Positions 21,225-28,833 of a stretch of 64,000 bases of DNA are shown piece after piece (the first letter of the stretch is position 1; every line of letters starts with the position of its first letter). The stretch comes from Streptomyces sp. TLI_146 (lineage in GTDB: Bacteria; Actinomycetota; Actinomycetes; Streptomycetales; Streptomycetaceae). The stretch is from the NCBI RefSeq assembly GCF_002846415.1, contig NZ_PJMX01000001.1, forward strand, positions 1,612,001-1,676,000, written 5' to 3'. The notes under the pieces were generated by a model. The model ran no database searches and was not told the origin of the DNA. It worked only from the letters and a program-made list of their open reading frames with translations. A program made the translations under genes and the position numbers.

Positions 21225-21851
21225 TCAGTGCCGGGCCGTGCGGCGCCGGCGCGCGGCCCAGACGATGCCGGCGCCCGCGACGAGCACCGCACCGCCCATA
21301 CCGGCGACGAGCGGGGTGGAGCTCGACGATCCGGTCTCGGCCAGGTTGGGGCTCGGCGCCGGGGCGGGGGCCGCCGGCGCGGAGGTGCTGGGCGCGGGGG
21401 CCGGCTTGCTCGGCTTGGCCGACGGGGTCGGGGTCGGCTTCGACGGCTTGGACGGCTTGCCCGACGGGGTGGGCTTGGTCGGCGGGGCCGTGTCGCACAC
21501 GGGGGACGTCTTGGTCTCGTCGCGCGAGTACTGGTCCCCGTCGCCCGCCTTCACGATGAGGTGGAGCGTGAGCTCCTTGTCGTGGGCGGGGAGCTTGAGG
21601 TTCTTGTGGAACTCGCCCTTGAACTGCTCGGTGGGCAGCACGTCCTTGCCGTCCGCCGTCTTGATGGTCACCGTGTTGGTGGCCTCGTCGGAGTACCTGG
21701 TCAGGTCCACCGTGACGGCCGAGCAGGTCACCTTCCACACAGGGGTGTGGGCCTGCGCGGGCACCGCGCTCAGGCCGACGCCGATGAGGCCCGCAGCGGC
21801 TGCCCCTATCAGCGCTCCACGACGACGCCCCGTTCCTCTGATTACGGTCAC
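21225..21851 (-). CDS. LAETG-anchored cell-wall protein
   Basis: 208 residues from GTG 21851, preceded by GGAGG with 5-base spacing; the frame runs open further upstream without a better site. Signal peptide 1-34 (AQA site). Residues 35-120 form a compact secreted domain with two cysteines (43 and 119), likely an Ig-like fold. Residues 121-168 are a proline/lysine/serine wall-spanning linker. LAETG (170-174) is a class E sortase motif used in Streptomyces, followed by a hydrophobic segment and RRRRTARH. The protein is probably attached to peptidoglycan by a sortase encoded elsewhere. The function of the exposed domain is unknown. Confidence 0.85.
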   Translation of the reverse strand: MTVIRGTGRRRGALIGAAAAGLIGVGLSAVPAQAHTPVWKVTCSAVTVDLTRYSDEATNTVTIKTADGKDVLPTEQFKGEFHKNLKLPAHDKELTLHLIVKAGDGDQYSRDETKTSPVCDTAPPTKPTPSGKPSKPSKPTPTPSAKPSKPAPAPSTSAPAAPAPAPSPNLAETGSSSSTPLVAGMGGAVLVAGAGIVWAARRRRTARH

Positions 21852-22025
21852 AGAATCCTCCACTGTTCCGTACCGCCGGATTGACGGTGCGCGCACAGTA
21901 CCGCTCCCGTCCCAGGGCCGAGCAGCGGTCCCCCACATCACTCCCCTCACTGTCCTGTTCGCGACGGGTCGCCCCGTGCTATACACGCGCCACCGTTGTC
22001 ACGCTCACCACCCATGGGGGACCGA

Positions 22026-23171
22026 ATGAGCCGAACGTCCTTATTTCTGCGTGCTGTTGGGGTGTTCGCCGCGACGGCCGCGCTCGCCCTGGGAGCCCCT
22101 GCCGCCGGGGCGGGCGCCGCCGCGCCGGCACCGGCCGCGACCGCCCTCCCGGCGCTTCCGCAGCCGAATGCGCATGGTCTGACCCTGAAGAGCTGGTCCG
22201 CCGTCGCCGGGTCCGGCGGCCGGATGGCCGACGCGACCTTCACCACCGGCGCGGTCTTCACCCCGCGCGGCGGCACCCCCTGGATCAGCCCGGTCCAGGT
22301 GCCGGTCACGGTGCGGATCCTGCTGCCGGTCGGATACCGGAGCGACCCGGCCAGGCCGTACCCCGTGCTGTACCTGCTCCACGGCGGGGGCGGCGACTTC
22401 CAGCAGTGGTCGCTGCCGGACTCCGGGGACGTGGCGGCGACGCTGGCCGGGACGGCGTTCGACGGGATCGTGGTGATGCCGGAGGGCGGCCGGGCAGGCT
22501 GGTACAGCGACTGGGCCGGGCACACCGACGGGCACTTCGCCCCGCAGTGGGAGACCTTCCACGTCGACCAGCTGCTGCCGTGGATCGACGCCAACTTCGC
22601 CACGGTGAAGGACCGTTCCGGCCGGGCCGTCGCCGGGGCCTCCATGGGCGGATACGGGGCACTGCGCTACGGCGGCCGCCACCCCGAGCTCTTCTCGGCG
22701 GTCGGCGCCTTTTCCGGGGGCACGGACCTATATCAGGCCAACGCCCAGAAGACCATCGCGGATTCCATGTGGCAGGCGGGTGCGGCGATCGGCTGGACCG
22801 GGCTGCTGAATCCGTTCTTCCGCGTCACCGGCGACACGCAGTACCGGATGGAGACGGTGTTCGGCCCGCAGAGCAGCTGGCCCTCCGTCACTCCCGTGAG
22901 CCTCGCCCTGAACGACGCATACAAAAGCTACGACGGGAAACTCGCCTTGTACGCGGGCGGTGCGAACGGGAGCGGTGAGACCGACGTCAACGGCTGGAAC
23001 CGCACCCTGCACGAGAACCTCGACCGCCGCTCCACCCAGCACCGTTACTGCACCGGACCCGGTGAGCACAGCTATCAGTACTGGACCGGAGAACTGAAGG
23101 ACTTCGTGGCACTCGTCTACGGGACCACGCCCGCGCAGTGCCCGAATGGCTGGGGATCGCCTACGCGGTAA
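22026..23171 (+). CDS. Secreted alpha/beta-hydrolase, esterase D / antigen-85 type
   Basis: 381 residues from ATG 22026 after GGGGGA. Signal peptide about 1-32. The fold matches the esterase family PF00756: PVLYLLHGGGGDFQQW (oxyanion loop), IVVMPEGGRAGWYSDW, and GASMGGYGAL with the nucleophile serine. A GEHSYQYWTGEL near residue 355 supplies the histidine. The family includes acyltransferases (mycolyltransferases), feruloyl and S-formylglutathione esterases; this protein's substrate is open. Codon 6 is TTA, the leucine codon read by the developmentally regulated bldA tRNA, so expression is probably late. It stands alone. Confidence 0.85.
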   Translation: MSRTSLFLRAVGVFAATAALALGAPAAGAGAAAPAPAATALPALPQPNAHGLTLKSWSAVAGSGGRMADATFTTGAVFTPRGGTPWISPVQVPVTVRILLPVGYRSDPARPYPVLYLLHGGGGDFQQWSLPDSGDVAATLAGTAFDGIVVMPEGGRAGWYSDWAGHTDGHFAPQWETFHVDQLLPWIDANFATVKDRSGRAVAGASMGGYGALRYGGRHPELFSAVGAFSGGTDLYQANAQKTIADSMWQAGAAIGWTGLLNPFFRVTGDTQYRMETVFGPQSSWPSVTPVSLALNDAYKSYDGKLALYAGGANGSGETDVNGWNRTLHENLDRRSTQHRYCTGPGEHSYQYWTGELKDFVALVYGTTPAQCPNGWGSPTR

Positions 23172-23502
23172 ATGGCCAGCATAAGCGGGCCTTTCAGGAG
23201 CCCATAGCGTCACCATTGGGTCATATCCCGCCTTTTCCAAGGGAGTTGAATTTCTTTCAACCACACCCGGGAAAGGCCTCCCGGTCGCGCAGGGAAGGTA
23301 GTCACCAGGCAGGCAGCCAAGAGAATCCGTCATTCCATTTCAGGAATCCCTTGCCTGAATGGACGGTTTCAGGCCGGGCGGCTCCGCGCGCCGGTGAATG
23401 GCGCCTTGTGGACGGCCCGGTGCCAAGCAGACGATCGGTCCTCGTTCCTGTGCGACAGCCGTGCAAGCGGCTGACGCTCATGTCTTCGAGGAGGTTCCTG
23501 TG
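23172..23502 (+). other. 331-bp leader region of eshA
   Basis: No gene is supported here. The region is AT-richer than its surroundings, suggesting promoter DNA. It holds an inverted repeat of TCCATTTCAGG (about 23334) with CCTGAATGGA (about 23354), and a short AGCCG/CGGCT hairpin just before the ribosome binding site at about 23458-23473. The second could influence eshA translation. GAGGAGG at 23488-23494 is the eshA Shine-Dalgarno sequence. Confidence 0.4.
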
Positions 23503-24888
23503 GTGAACGACCGGATGTCCCTCAGCCCGGATGCGGCACGGCAACTCGCGAACGCCACCAAGACCACGCCGCAGATGCGCGGCATCACGCCCCGGTATCT
23601 GTTACGCGCCCTGCCCTGGGTGGACGTCGAGTCCGGCGTCTACCGCGTCAACCGGCGCCGCACCTTCGTCCTGGGCGACGATCGGATCACCACGTACGCG
23701 GACAACGACGGCACCAACCACGTCGTCCCCGGCGACCTGCGCGAGATGCCGTATCTGCGCGACGCCGACGACGCGCTCCTGACCGAGCTGGCCGACGCCT
23801 TCACCGAGGTCTCCTTCGAGTCCGGGCAGGTCCTGGTGCAGAGCGGGGACCCGGCCGACCGGCTGTGGGTGATCGTGCGCGGCCGCGCCGAGAAGCGCAT
23901 GACCGGCCGGTACGGCGAGGAGGCGCTGATCGAGGTCATCGGCGACGGCCAGTTCTTCGACCTCGACAGCTGGACCCGGTCCGAGCCGATGCCGTACCGC
24001 GTGCAGGCGCTCACGCCCGGCGTGGCCCTGGTCGCGGAGCGCGGTGCGCTCGCCGCCCTGACCGACCGGGACGCGGGGGTCCGGGCCGCCATGGACGACT
24101 ACGCCGCCGGGAACCACATGGTGCCGGGCGCCGAGGTGCCGGTGGACCTGTCCTCCGGCCATGTGGGCGAGCCGGATCTGCCGGGGACGTTCGTCGACTA
24201 CGAGGACGCGCCGCGCGAGTACCACATGACGCTCGCGCAGACCGTGCTGCGCGTCCACACCCGCGTCGCGGACCTCTACAACGGGCCCATCGACCAGACC
24301 CGCGCCCAGTCCAACCTCACGGTCCAGGCGCTGCGCGAGCGGCAGGAGGCGGCGCTCCTGAACCACCCGGAGTTCGGCCTGTTCAACAACGTCTCGGCGG
24401 GCCAGCGCGTCCAGGCCCGCACCGGCTCGCCCACTCCGGACGACCTCGACGAGCTGCTCGCCAAGGTCTGGAAGCAGCCCGGGTACTTCCTCGCGCACCC
24501 CCGGGCGATCGCCGCGTTCGGCCGTGAATGTACCCGGCGGGGCGTGCCCCCGGTCGTCGACACCCGGTTCGGCAGCCCGCTGCTCACCTGGCGCGGAGTG
24601 CCGCTGCTGCCGTCGGACAAGGTCCGGTTCACGGGCGGCATGGGCTCCGGCACCACCGAGATCCTGCTCATGCGGATGGGCGAGGCCGAGCAGGGCGTGG
24701 TGGGCCTGCGCCCGTCGAGCGTCCAGGACGAGGTCGAACCCGGTCTGGCGATGCGGAACATGGGCACGGACCAGAAGGGCATCACCTCGTACCTGATGAC
24801 CGCGTACTTCAACACGGCCGTCCTGGTCGAGGACGCCATCGCCGTGCTCCAGAACGTCGAGGTATCCAACTACCATGACTATTCCTGA
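23503..24888 (+). CDS. eshA: EshA-like family 2 encapsulin shell protein with cNMP-binding-like domain
   Basis: 461 residues. GTG 23503 (or the adjacent GTG 23500) follows GAGGAGG. Residues 1-75 are an N-arm; 80-195 form a CRP-type cyclic-nucleotide-binding beta-roll (LVQSGDPADRLWVIVRGRAE, DGQFFDLDSW, YRVQAL); 220-461 are the HK97-like shell region (YHMTLAQTVLRVHTRVADLY through RFTGGMGSGTTEILLMRMGE). EshA is known from Streptomyces as a developmental protein that affects ppGpp levels, and relatives assemble into family 2B encapsulins. The gene ends inside the start of the cysteine desulfurase gene (14-bp overlap), marking that enzyme as cargo. Codon 34 is TTA, implying bldA dependence. Confidence 0.88.
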   Translation: MNDRMSLSPDAARQLANATKTTPQMRGITPRYLLRALPWVDVESGVYRVNRRRTFVLGDDRITTYADNDGTNHVVPGDLREMPYLRDADDALLTELADAFTEVSFESGQVLVQSGDPADRLWVIVRGRAEKRMTGRYGEEALIEVIGDGQFFDLDSWTRSEPMPYRVQALTPGVALVAERGALAALTDRDAGVRAAMDDYAAGNHMVPGAEVPVDLSSGHVGEPDLPGTFVDYEDAPREYHMTLAQTVLRVHTRVADLYNGPIDQTRAQSNLTVQALRERQEAALLNHPEFGLFNNVSAGQRVQARTGSPTPDDLDELLAKVWKQPGYFLAHPRAIAAFGRECTRRGVPPVVDTRFGSPLLTWRGVPLLPSDKVRFTGGMGSGTTEILLMRMGEAEQGVVGLRPSSVQDEVEPGLAMRNMGTDQKGITSYLMTAYFNTAVLVEDAIAVLQNVEVSNYHDYS

Positions 24889-26269
24889 CCTCACCCGGCA
24901 GGTGCCGTCGGTGCCGGTCACGGGAGTGCCCGCGATGCCCCAGCAGGGCGCCCCGACCGAGCAGCCGGCCGCTCCCGCGCCGACGAGCGTCCCCGAGCAG
25001 CCCGGCGCACCCGGGCAGGCGGGGCTCCCCCGACGGCCCTCGGTGCCGGGCGCCTACTCGGCCGAGGCGGCCCGCCAGGACTTCCCGATCCTGCACCGCA
25101 CGGTCAACGGCCGCCCGCTGGTCTGGCTGGACAACGGGGCGACGACGCAGAAGCCCCGCCAGGTCATCGAGGCGCTCGGCGCGTACTACAGCGCCGCCAA
25201 CTCCAACATCCACCGGGGCGCCCACACCATGGCCCGCGAGGCCACCGAGGCGTACGAGGCGGGGCGCGCGGCGGTCGCCGGGTTCCTGGGGGCGCCCGGT
25301 CCCGACAGCATCGTGTTCGTGCGCGGCACCACGGAGGCGGTCAACCTGGTCGCCCAGAGCTGGGGCCGGGACAACCTCGGGCCCGGCGACGACATCCTGG
25401 TACCGGTCCTGGAACACCACTCCAACATCGTGCCCTGGCAGATGATCGCCAAGGAGACCCGGGCCCGGGTGGTGCCGGTTCCGCTGACGCCGGAGGGGGA
25501 GATCGACCAGTTCGCGTACGCGGACCTGCTCTCCTCGCGGACCCAGCTGGTCGCGCTCAGCCACGCCTCCAACGTCCTGGGCACCGTCCCGCCGGTGAAG
25601 GAGATGACCGCGCTCGCCCATCGGTACGGGGCGAAGGTGCTGGTGGACGGGGCCCAGGCGGTCGCCCACTTCCCGGTCGACGTACAGGACCTGGACGCGG
25701 ACTTCTACGCGTTCTCCGGGCACAAGCTGTTCGCCCCGACCGGGATCGGCGCCCTCTACGCCAAGCCGGAGGTCCTCGCGGAGATGCGGCCCTGGCAGGG
25801 CGGCGGCAACATGATCGACTCGGTCGACTTCGGCCTCACCACCTTCGCGCCGGTCCCGCACCGCATGGAGGCCGGCACCGGCAACATCGGCGGTGTGGTG
25901 GGGCTCCTCGCCGCCCTCGACTGGTTGGGCTCCTTCGACCGCGACGCGATCACGGCGTACGAGGAAGGGCTGATGGCCTACGCCCAGCAGGCCATGGCCA
26001 CCGTGCCCGGTCTGGAGCTGGTCGGGGCCGCACCCGACCGGATCGCGGTGCTGACGTTCACACTGGCGGGCCACGATCCGGCGAGCGTCGCCGACTGGCT
26101 GGACCGCGACGGCATCGCCATCCGCGCGGGCCACCACTGCGCACAGCCCGCGCTCGCCCACTACGGCCTGGAGTCGGCGGCCCGTGCCTCGCTGGCGCTC
26201 TACAACACGTCGGAGGAGGTGGATCAGCTGGTGGCGTCGTTGCGTCAGCTGCAAATGGCGTCGGGCTGA
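24875..26269 (+). CDS. Cysteine desulfurase (SufS class), probable encapsulin cargo
   Basis: 464 residues. The enzyme domain (about 62-464) is a group II PLP cysteine desulfurase: LDNGATTQKP (86-95), VLEHHSNIVPW (178-188), SGHKLFAPTG (281-290) with PLP-lysine Lys284, and GHHCAQP (419-425) with catalytic Cys422. It takes sulfur from cysteine as a persulfide and yields alanine. The first 60 residues, rich in Pro, Ala and Gln and absent from SufS, look disordered; N-terminal extensions of this sort target cysteine desulfurases into SrpI-type encapsulins. The ATG lies within the eshA end. No SufE/SufU partner or sulfur-assembly genes are nearby, which argues against an ordinary Suf role. Confidence 0.88.
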   Translation: MTIPDLTRQVPSVPVTGVPAMPQQGAPTEQPAAPAPTSVPEQPGAPGQAGLPRRPSVPGAYSAEAARQDFPILHRTVNGRPLVWLDNGATTQKPRQVIEALGAYYSAANSNIHRGAHTMAREATEAYEAGRAAVAGFLGAPGPDSIVFVRGTTEAVNLVAQSWGRDNLGPGDDILVPVLEHHSNIVPWQMIAKETRARVVPVPLTPEGEIDQFAYADLLSSRTQLVALSHASNVLGTVPPVKEMTALAHRYGAKVLVDGAQAVAHFPVDVQDLDADFYAFSGHKLFAPTGIGALYAKPEVLAEMRPWQGGGNMIDSVDFGLTTFAPVPHRMEAGTGNIGGVVGLLAALDWLGSFDRDAITAYEEGLMAYAQQAMATVPGLELVGAAPDRIAVLTFTLAGHDPASVADWLDRDGIAIRAGHHCAQPALAHYGLESAARASLALYNTSEEVDQLVASLRQLQMASG

Positions 26270-26413
26270 CAGATAGCAACTGACAGCTGACAGCTGACAG
26301 CTGACAGATGACGGCTGACGGCTGACGGCTGACGGCTGACGGCTGACGGCTGACGGCTGACGGCTGACAGATAACGGCTCACAGGTGACGAACGACCGGT
26401 GACGGGCGACAGA
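26267..26413. repeat. Heptanucleotide tandem repeat (TGACRGC), 21 units
   Basis: Twenty-one consecutive 7-bp units fill the whole gap between the cysteine desulfurase stop and the convergent receiver gene stop. Units 3-5 read TGACAGC, unit 6 TGACAGA, the next eight are identical TGACGGC, and the outer units are increasingly degenerate. The identical core suggests recent expansion by slippage. The unit has no dyad, and TGA appears in one frame on every unit, so translation cannot run through on the plus strand. Confidence 0.9.
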
Positions 26414-26415
26414 TT

Positions 26416-26922
26416 TCAGTGTCTGTCGTCCGTCACCCGCATCGCCCGCCACGGCGGCCGATGCGCCTGCGGCGGGACGGTCGGCAGCGGCGGCAGGGGC
26501 GCGCCCACCGAGTCGAGGCGGCGGCGCAGCAGCTGGTTCTCCACGTAGAGGTCGGCCAGGACACGGACCTTGGAGCGCACCGCCCACTGGTCCACCGGCT
26601 TCACCAGGAAGTCCGCGACGCCGAGGTGGTAGGCGCGGGCAGCGAGGTCGTCGTCGCGGCCGATGCCGGTGACCAGGATGACCGGCAGGTTGCGGGTGTG
26701 GTCCAGGCGCTTGAGGTAGTCGACCACTTCGAGGCCGTCCATCTGGGGCATCAGCACATCGAGCAGGATCACCGCTATGCCGCCGCGCAGCACGGTCTTC
26801 AGCGCCTCGTCCCCGCTGCGGGCGCACACTATCGGGCGGCCCACGGGACGCAGCACACTCTCCATGGCGAAGAGGTTGTCCTCGCGGTCGTCCACTACGA
26901 GGATCTTCCACGAACTGTCCAC
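26416..26922 (-). CDS. Stand-alone receiver-domain protein
   Basis: 168 residues. A single receiver domain (1-125): ILVVDDREDN with the acidic pocket, phosphoacceptor Asp in VILLDVLMPQMDG (about residue 55), VTG switch Thr and FLVKPVD with the conserved lysine. The C-terminal 45 residues are a short coiled helix and a proline-rich tail with no output domain. This resembles the receiver halves of actinobacterial proteins that act through phosphatases or sensor kinases. No kinase lies next to it. It ends 3 bp from the heptamer repeat. Confidence 0.88.
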   Translation of the reverse strand: MDSSWKILVVDDREDNLFAMESVLRPVGRPIVCARSGDEALKTVLRGGIAVILLDVLMPQMDGLEVVDYLKRLDHTRNLPVILVTGIGRDDDLAARAYHLGVADFLVKPVDQWAVRSKVRVLADLYVENQLLRRRLDSVGAPLPPLPTVPPQAHRPPWRAMRVTDDRH

Positions 26923-27216
26923 GTCCCAACCACACTCCCCTGCAGCCGGACTTTCACAGTAGTGCGCACAGGAGCCGAGCGCAGGAGGCCCTTGGTACCT
27001 GCCAACGGCATCTGCGCCCGCCGCCGAGGGGGCCGGTGCGGGGGCGGCGGACGTCTACGGGCGTCCGCCAGCGCAAACAGGAGCGCCGCCCACGCCTCCA
27101 AGCGTCCCGGAGCTCTCCGCGTACGAATAATTCGGCCGGTTGTGACTCCCCCTTTTGGCTCTTCTGCATGCTTCGGCGGCACGGCGGGCCGGGGCCGCGT
27201 CCCCTAGCGTGGGGGC

Positions 27217-28005
27217 ATGGACGAGGCGCATGGTGCGGAAGCGGGCGGGTCGTCGGCGGAGCCCGACGACCCCGCGTTCCCCGCAAGCGTGGCGCCGCGC
27301 TGCCGCAGCCTCGACGCGCTGGACGCCCAGGTGATCCGCTGCAGGGCCTGTCCGCGTCTGGTGGCCTGGCGCGAGGAGGTCGCCGCGACCAAGCGGGCGG
27401 CGTTCCGGGACTGGGAGTACTGGGGGCGGCCGGTGCCCGGGTTCGGTCCGCCGGACGCGGCGCTCGCGGTCGTCGGCCTCGCCCCGGCCGCGCACGGCGG
27501 CAACCGGACCGGCCGGATGTTCACGGGGGACGCCTCCGGCGACTTCCTCTTCGCCGCGCTGCACGAGGTGGGCCTTGCCTCCCAGGCCGAAGCCACGCAC
27601 ACCGGGGACGGCCTCGAACTGCGGGGCGTACGGCTGGCCGCGCCCGTGCACTGCGCACCGCCCGACAACAAGCCGACGCCGCAGGAGCGCGACAACTGCC
27701 GCCCATGGCTGGCGGCCGAACTGGAGCTGCTGAGCCCGGGGTTGCGTACGGTCGTCGTGCTCGGCGCGTTCGGCTGGCAGGCGCTGCTTCCGGTACTGGG
27801 CGCGGCGGGCTGGCAAGTGCCGCGCCCCCGGCCGAAGTTCGGGCACGGCGTCCAGGTGACGCTGTCCGCGTCGGACGAGGGCCGCGCACCTCTGCATCTG
27901 CTCGGCTGCTACCACCCGAGCCAGCGCAACACGTCGACGGGACGGCTCACGCTCGCCATGCTCGTCGAGGTGTTCCGCGAAGCCGCGCGTCTGTCGGGGC
28001 TCTGA
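27217..28005 (+). CDS. udgB: Uracil-DNA glycosylase family 5 (UdgB-like)
   Basis: 262 residues. Cys42, Cys45, Cys146 and Cys161 form the family's [4Fe-4S] site (CRAC near 42 and HCAPPD/NCRPW at 146-161). Motif A is GLAPAAHGGNRTGR (87-100), which lacks the usual catalytic Asp or Asn as in family 5; motif B is HPSQRNTSTGRL starting at His233. UdgB enzymes remove uracil, hypoxanthine and other damaged bases from DNA, which matters in GC-rich genomes prone to cytosine deamination. It is a single gene with an AT-rich promoter region upstream. Confidence 0.9.
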   Translation: MDEAHGAEAGGSSAEPDDPAFPASVAPRCRSLDALDAQVIRCRACPRLVAWREEVAATKRAAFRDWEYWGRPVPGFGPPDAALAVVGLAPAAHGGNRTGRMFTGDASGDFLFAALHEVGLASQAEATHTGDGLELRGVRLAAPVHCAPPDNKPTPQERDNCRPWLAAELELLSPGLRTVVVLGAFGWQALLPVLGAAGWQVPRPRPKFGHGVQVTLSASDEGRAPLHLLGCYHPSQRNTSTGRLTLAMLVEVFREAARLSGL

Positions 28006-28204
28006 GGTCGGGACTCGGAGTCGACGCTCGGAAGCCGGGGCTCCGCAACCTCCCACTTTGGCTACTTTGGTTGAACCTTGACCGAAAAAGCCGACCGCCA
28101 TGCCCGCTTCACCGGCTCCCACCTGCCCGGATCGCACGCCGCGCGGCCCGGGTGTGTGATGGAGGGGATGGTCTCAAGGGGCGGGAGCGACGAAAGGAGC
28201 CGGT

Positions 28205-28717
28205 ATGCACACCGGACGGATACGTCGAGCGGCCGCCGCGACCCTGTTGTCGTGCGGTCTCGCCATGGGCGGCCTCGCCACCGCGGCAGCGGCGGCCCCG
28301 GCTCACGACCAGGGTGACGGCCACGACCGCGGCCAGGGCAGCGGCTGGTCGTGGGACGCCCACATCAGCGGCTGGATCCGGGAGGACCACAACAGCGGTC
28401 GCGACTGGGACGACCACGGCGGCGGCCGGCACTGGGACGACCACCGCGACCACCATGACGGCCGGGACCGGGACCACCACGACGGCGGCCGGGTCTGGGG
28501 CACGGTCACCTCGCGCATCGAGCTGAACGTCCGCGACAACCCGAGCCTGAACGCCGGGGTCGTCGTCGCCCTGAGCCCGGGCAGCCAGCACCGCATCGAG
28601 TGCAGGACCCACGGTTCGAACGTGAACGGAACCTCCACCTGGTACTGGCTGAGCGGCGCCGACGGCTGGGTCAGCGCGGCGTTCATGCAGGCCGGCGGTG
28701 ACGTACCGAAGTGCTAG
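28205..28717 (+). CDS. Secreted SH3-like protein with His/Asp-rich segment
   Basis: 170 residues. ATG 28205 follows AAAGGAG. Signal peptide 1-31 (AAAAAP). Residues 32-97 are extremely rich in Asp, His, Gly and Arg with repeating DDH/DHHDG/DWDDH clusters, probably disordered and able to bind metal ions. Residues 100-165 form a bacterial SH3 domain: LNVRDNPSLNAGVVVALSPGS, WYWLSGADGWVSAAFM and two cysteines. Such domains commonly bind peptidoglycan peptides or protein partners. Wall or spore-surface localisation is likely; the function is unknown. Confidence 0.85.
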   Translation: MHTGRIRRAAAATLLSCGLAMGGLATAAAAAPAHDQGDGHDRGQGSGWSWDAHISGWIREDHNSGRDWDDHGGGRHWDDHRDHHDGRDRDHHDGGRVWGTVTSRIELNVRDNPSLNAGVVVALSPGSQHRIECRTHGSNVNGTSTWYWLSGADGWVSAAFMQAGGDVPKC

Positions 28718-28833
28718 CGCGTGTCCTGGGAGCGACGGCGCGGCCTTCGTTGCGCTCACGTGAACAGTGCGCACTGCCGGGAATAGCGACATCGGGACGG
28801 GCCTTGGAGCTGCTGAGAGCGAGGAGTCAGCAG

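Noticed and set aside
26267..26413. Heptamer array as a CRISPR array
   Set aside because: The repeats are directly adjacent 7-mers without unique spacers, and no cas gene is present.
26895..27182. 95-codon minus-strand frame upstream of the receiver gene
   Set aside because: No ribosome site, Arg/Pro-rich composition and overlap with the probable promoter region; treated as noncoding.
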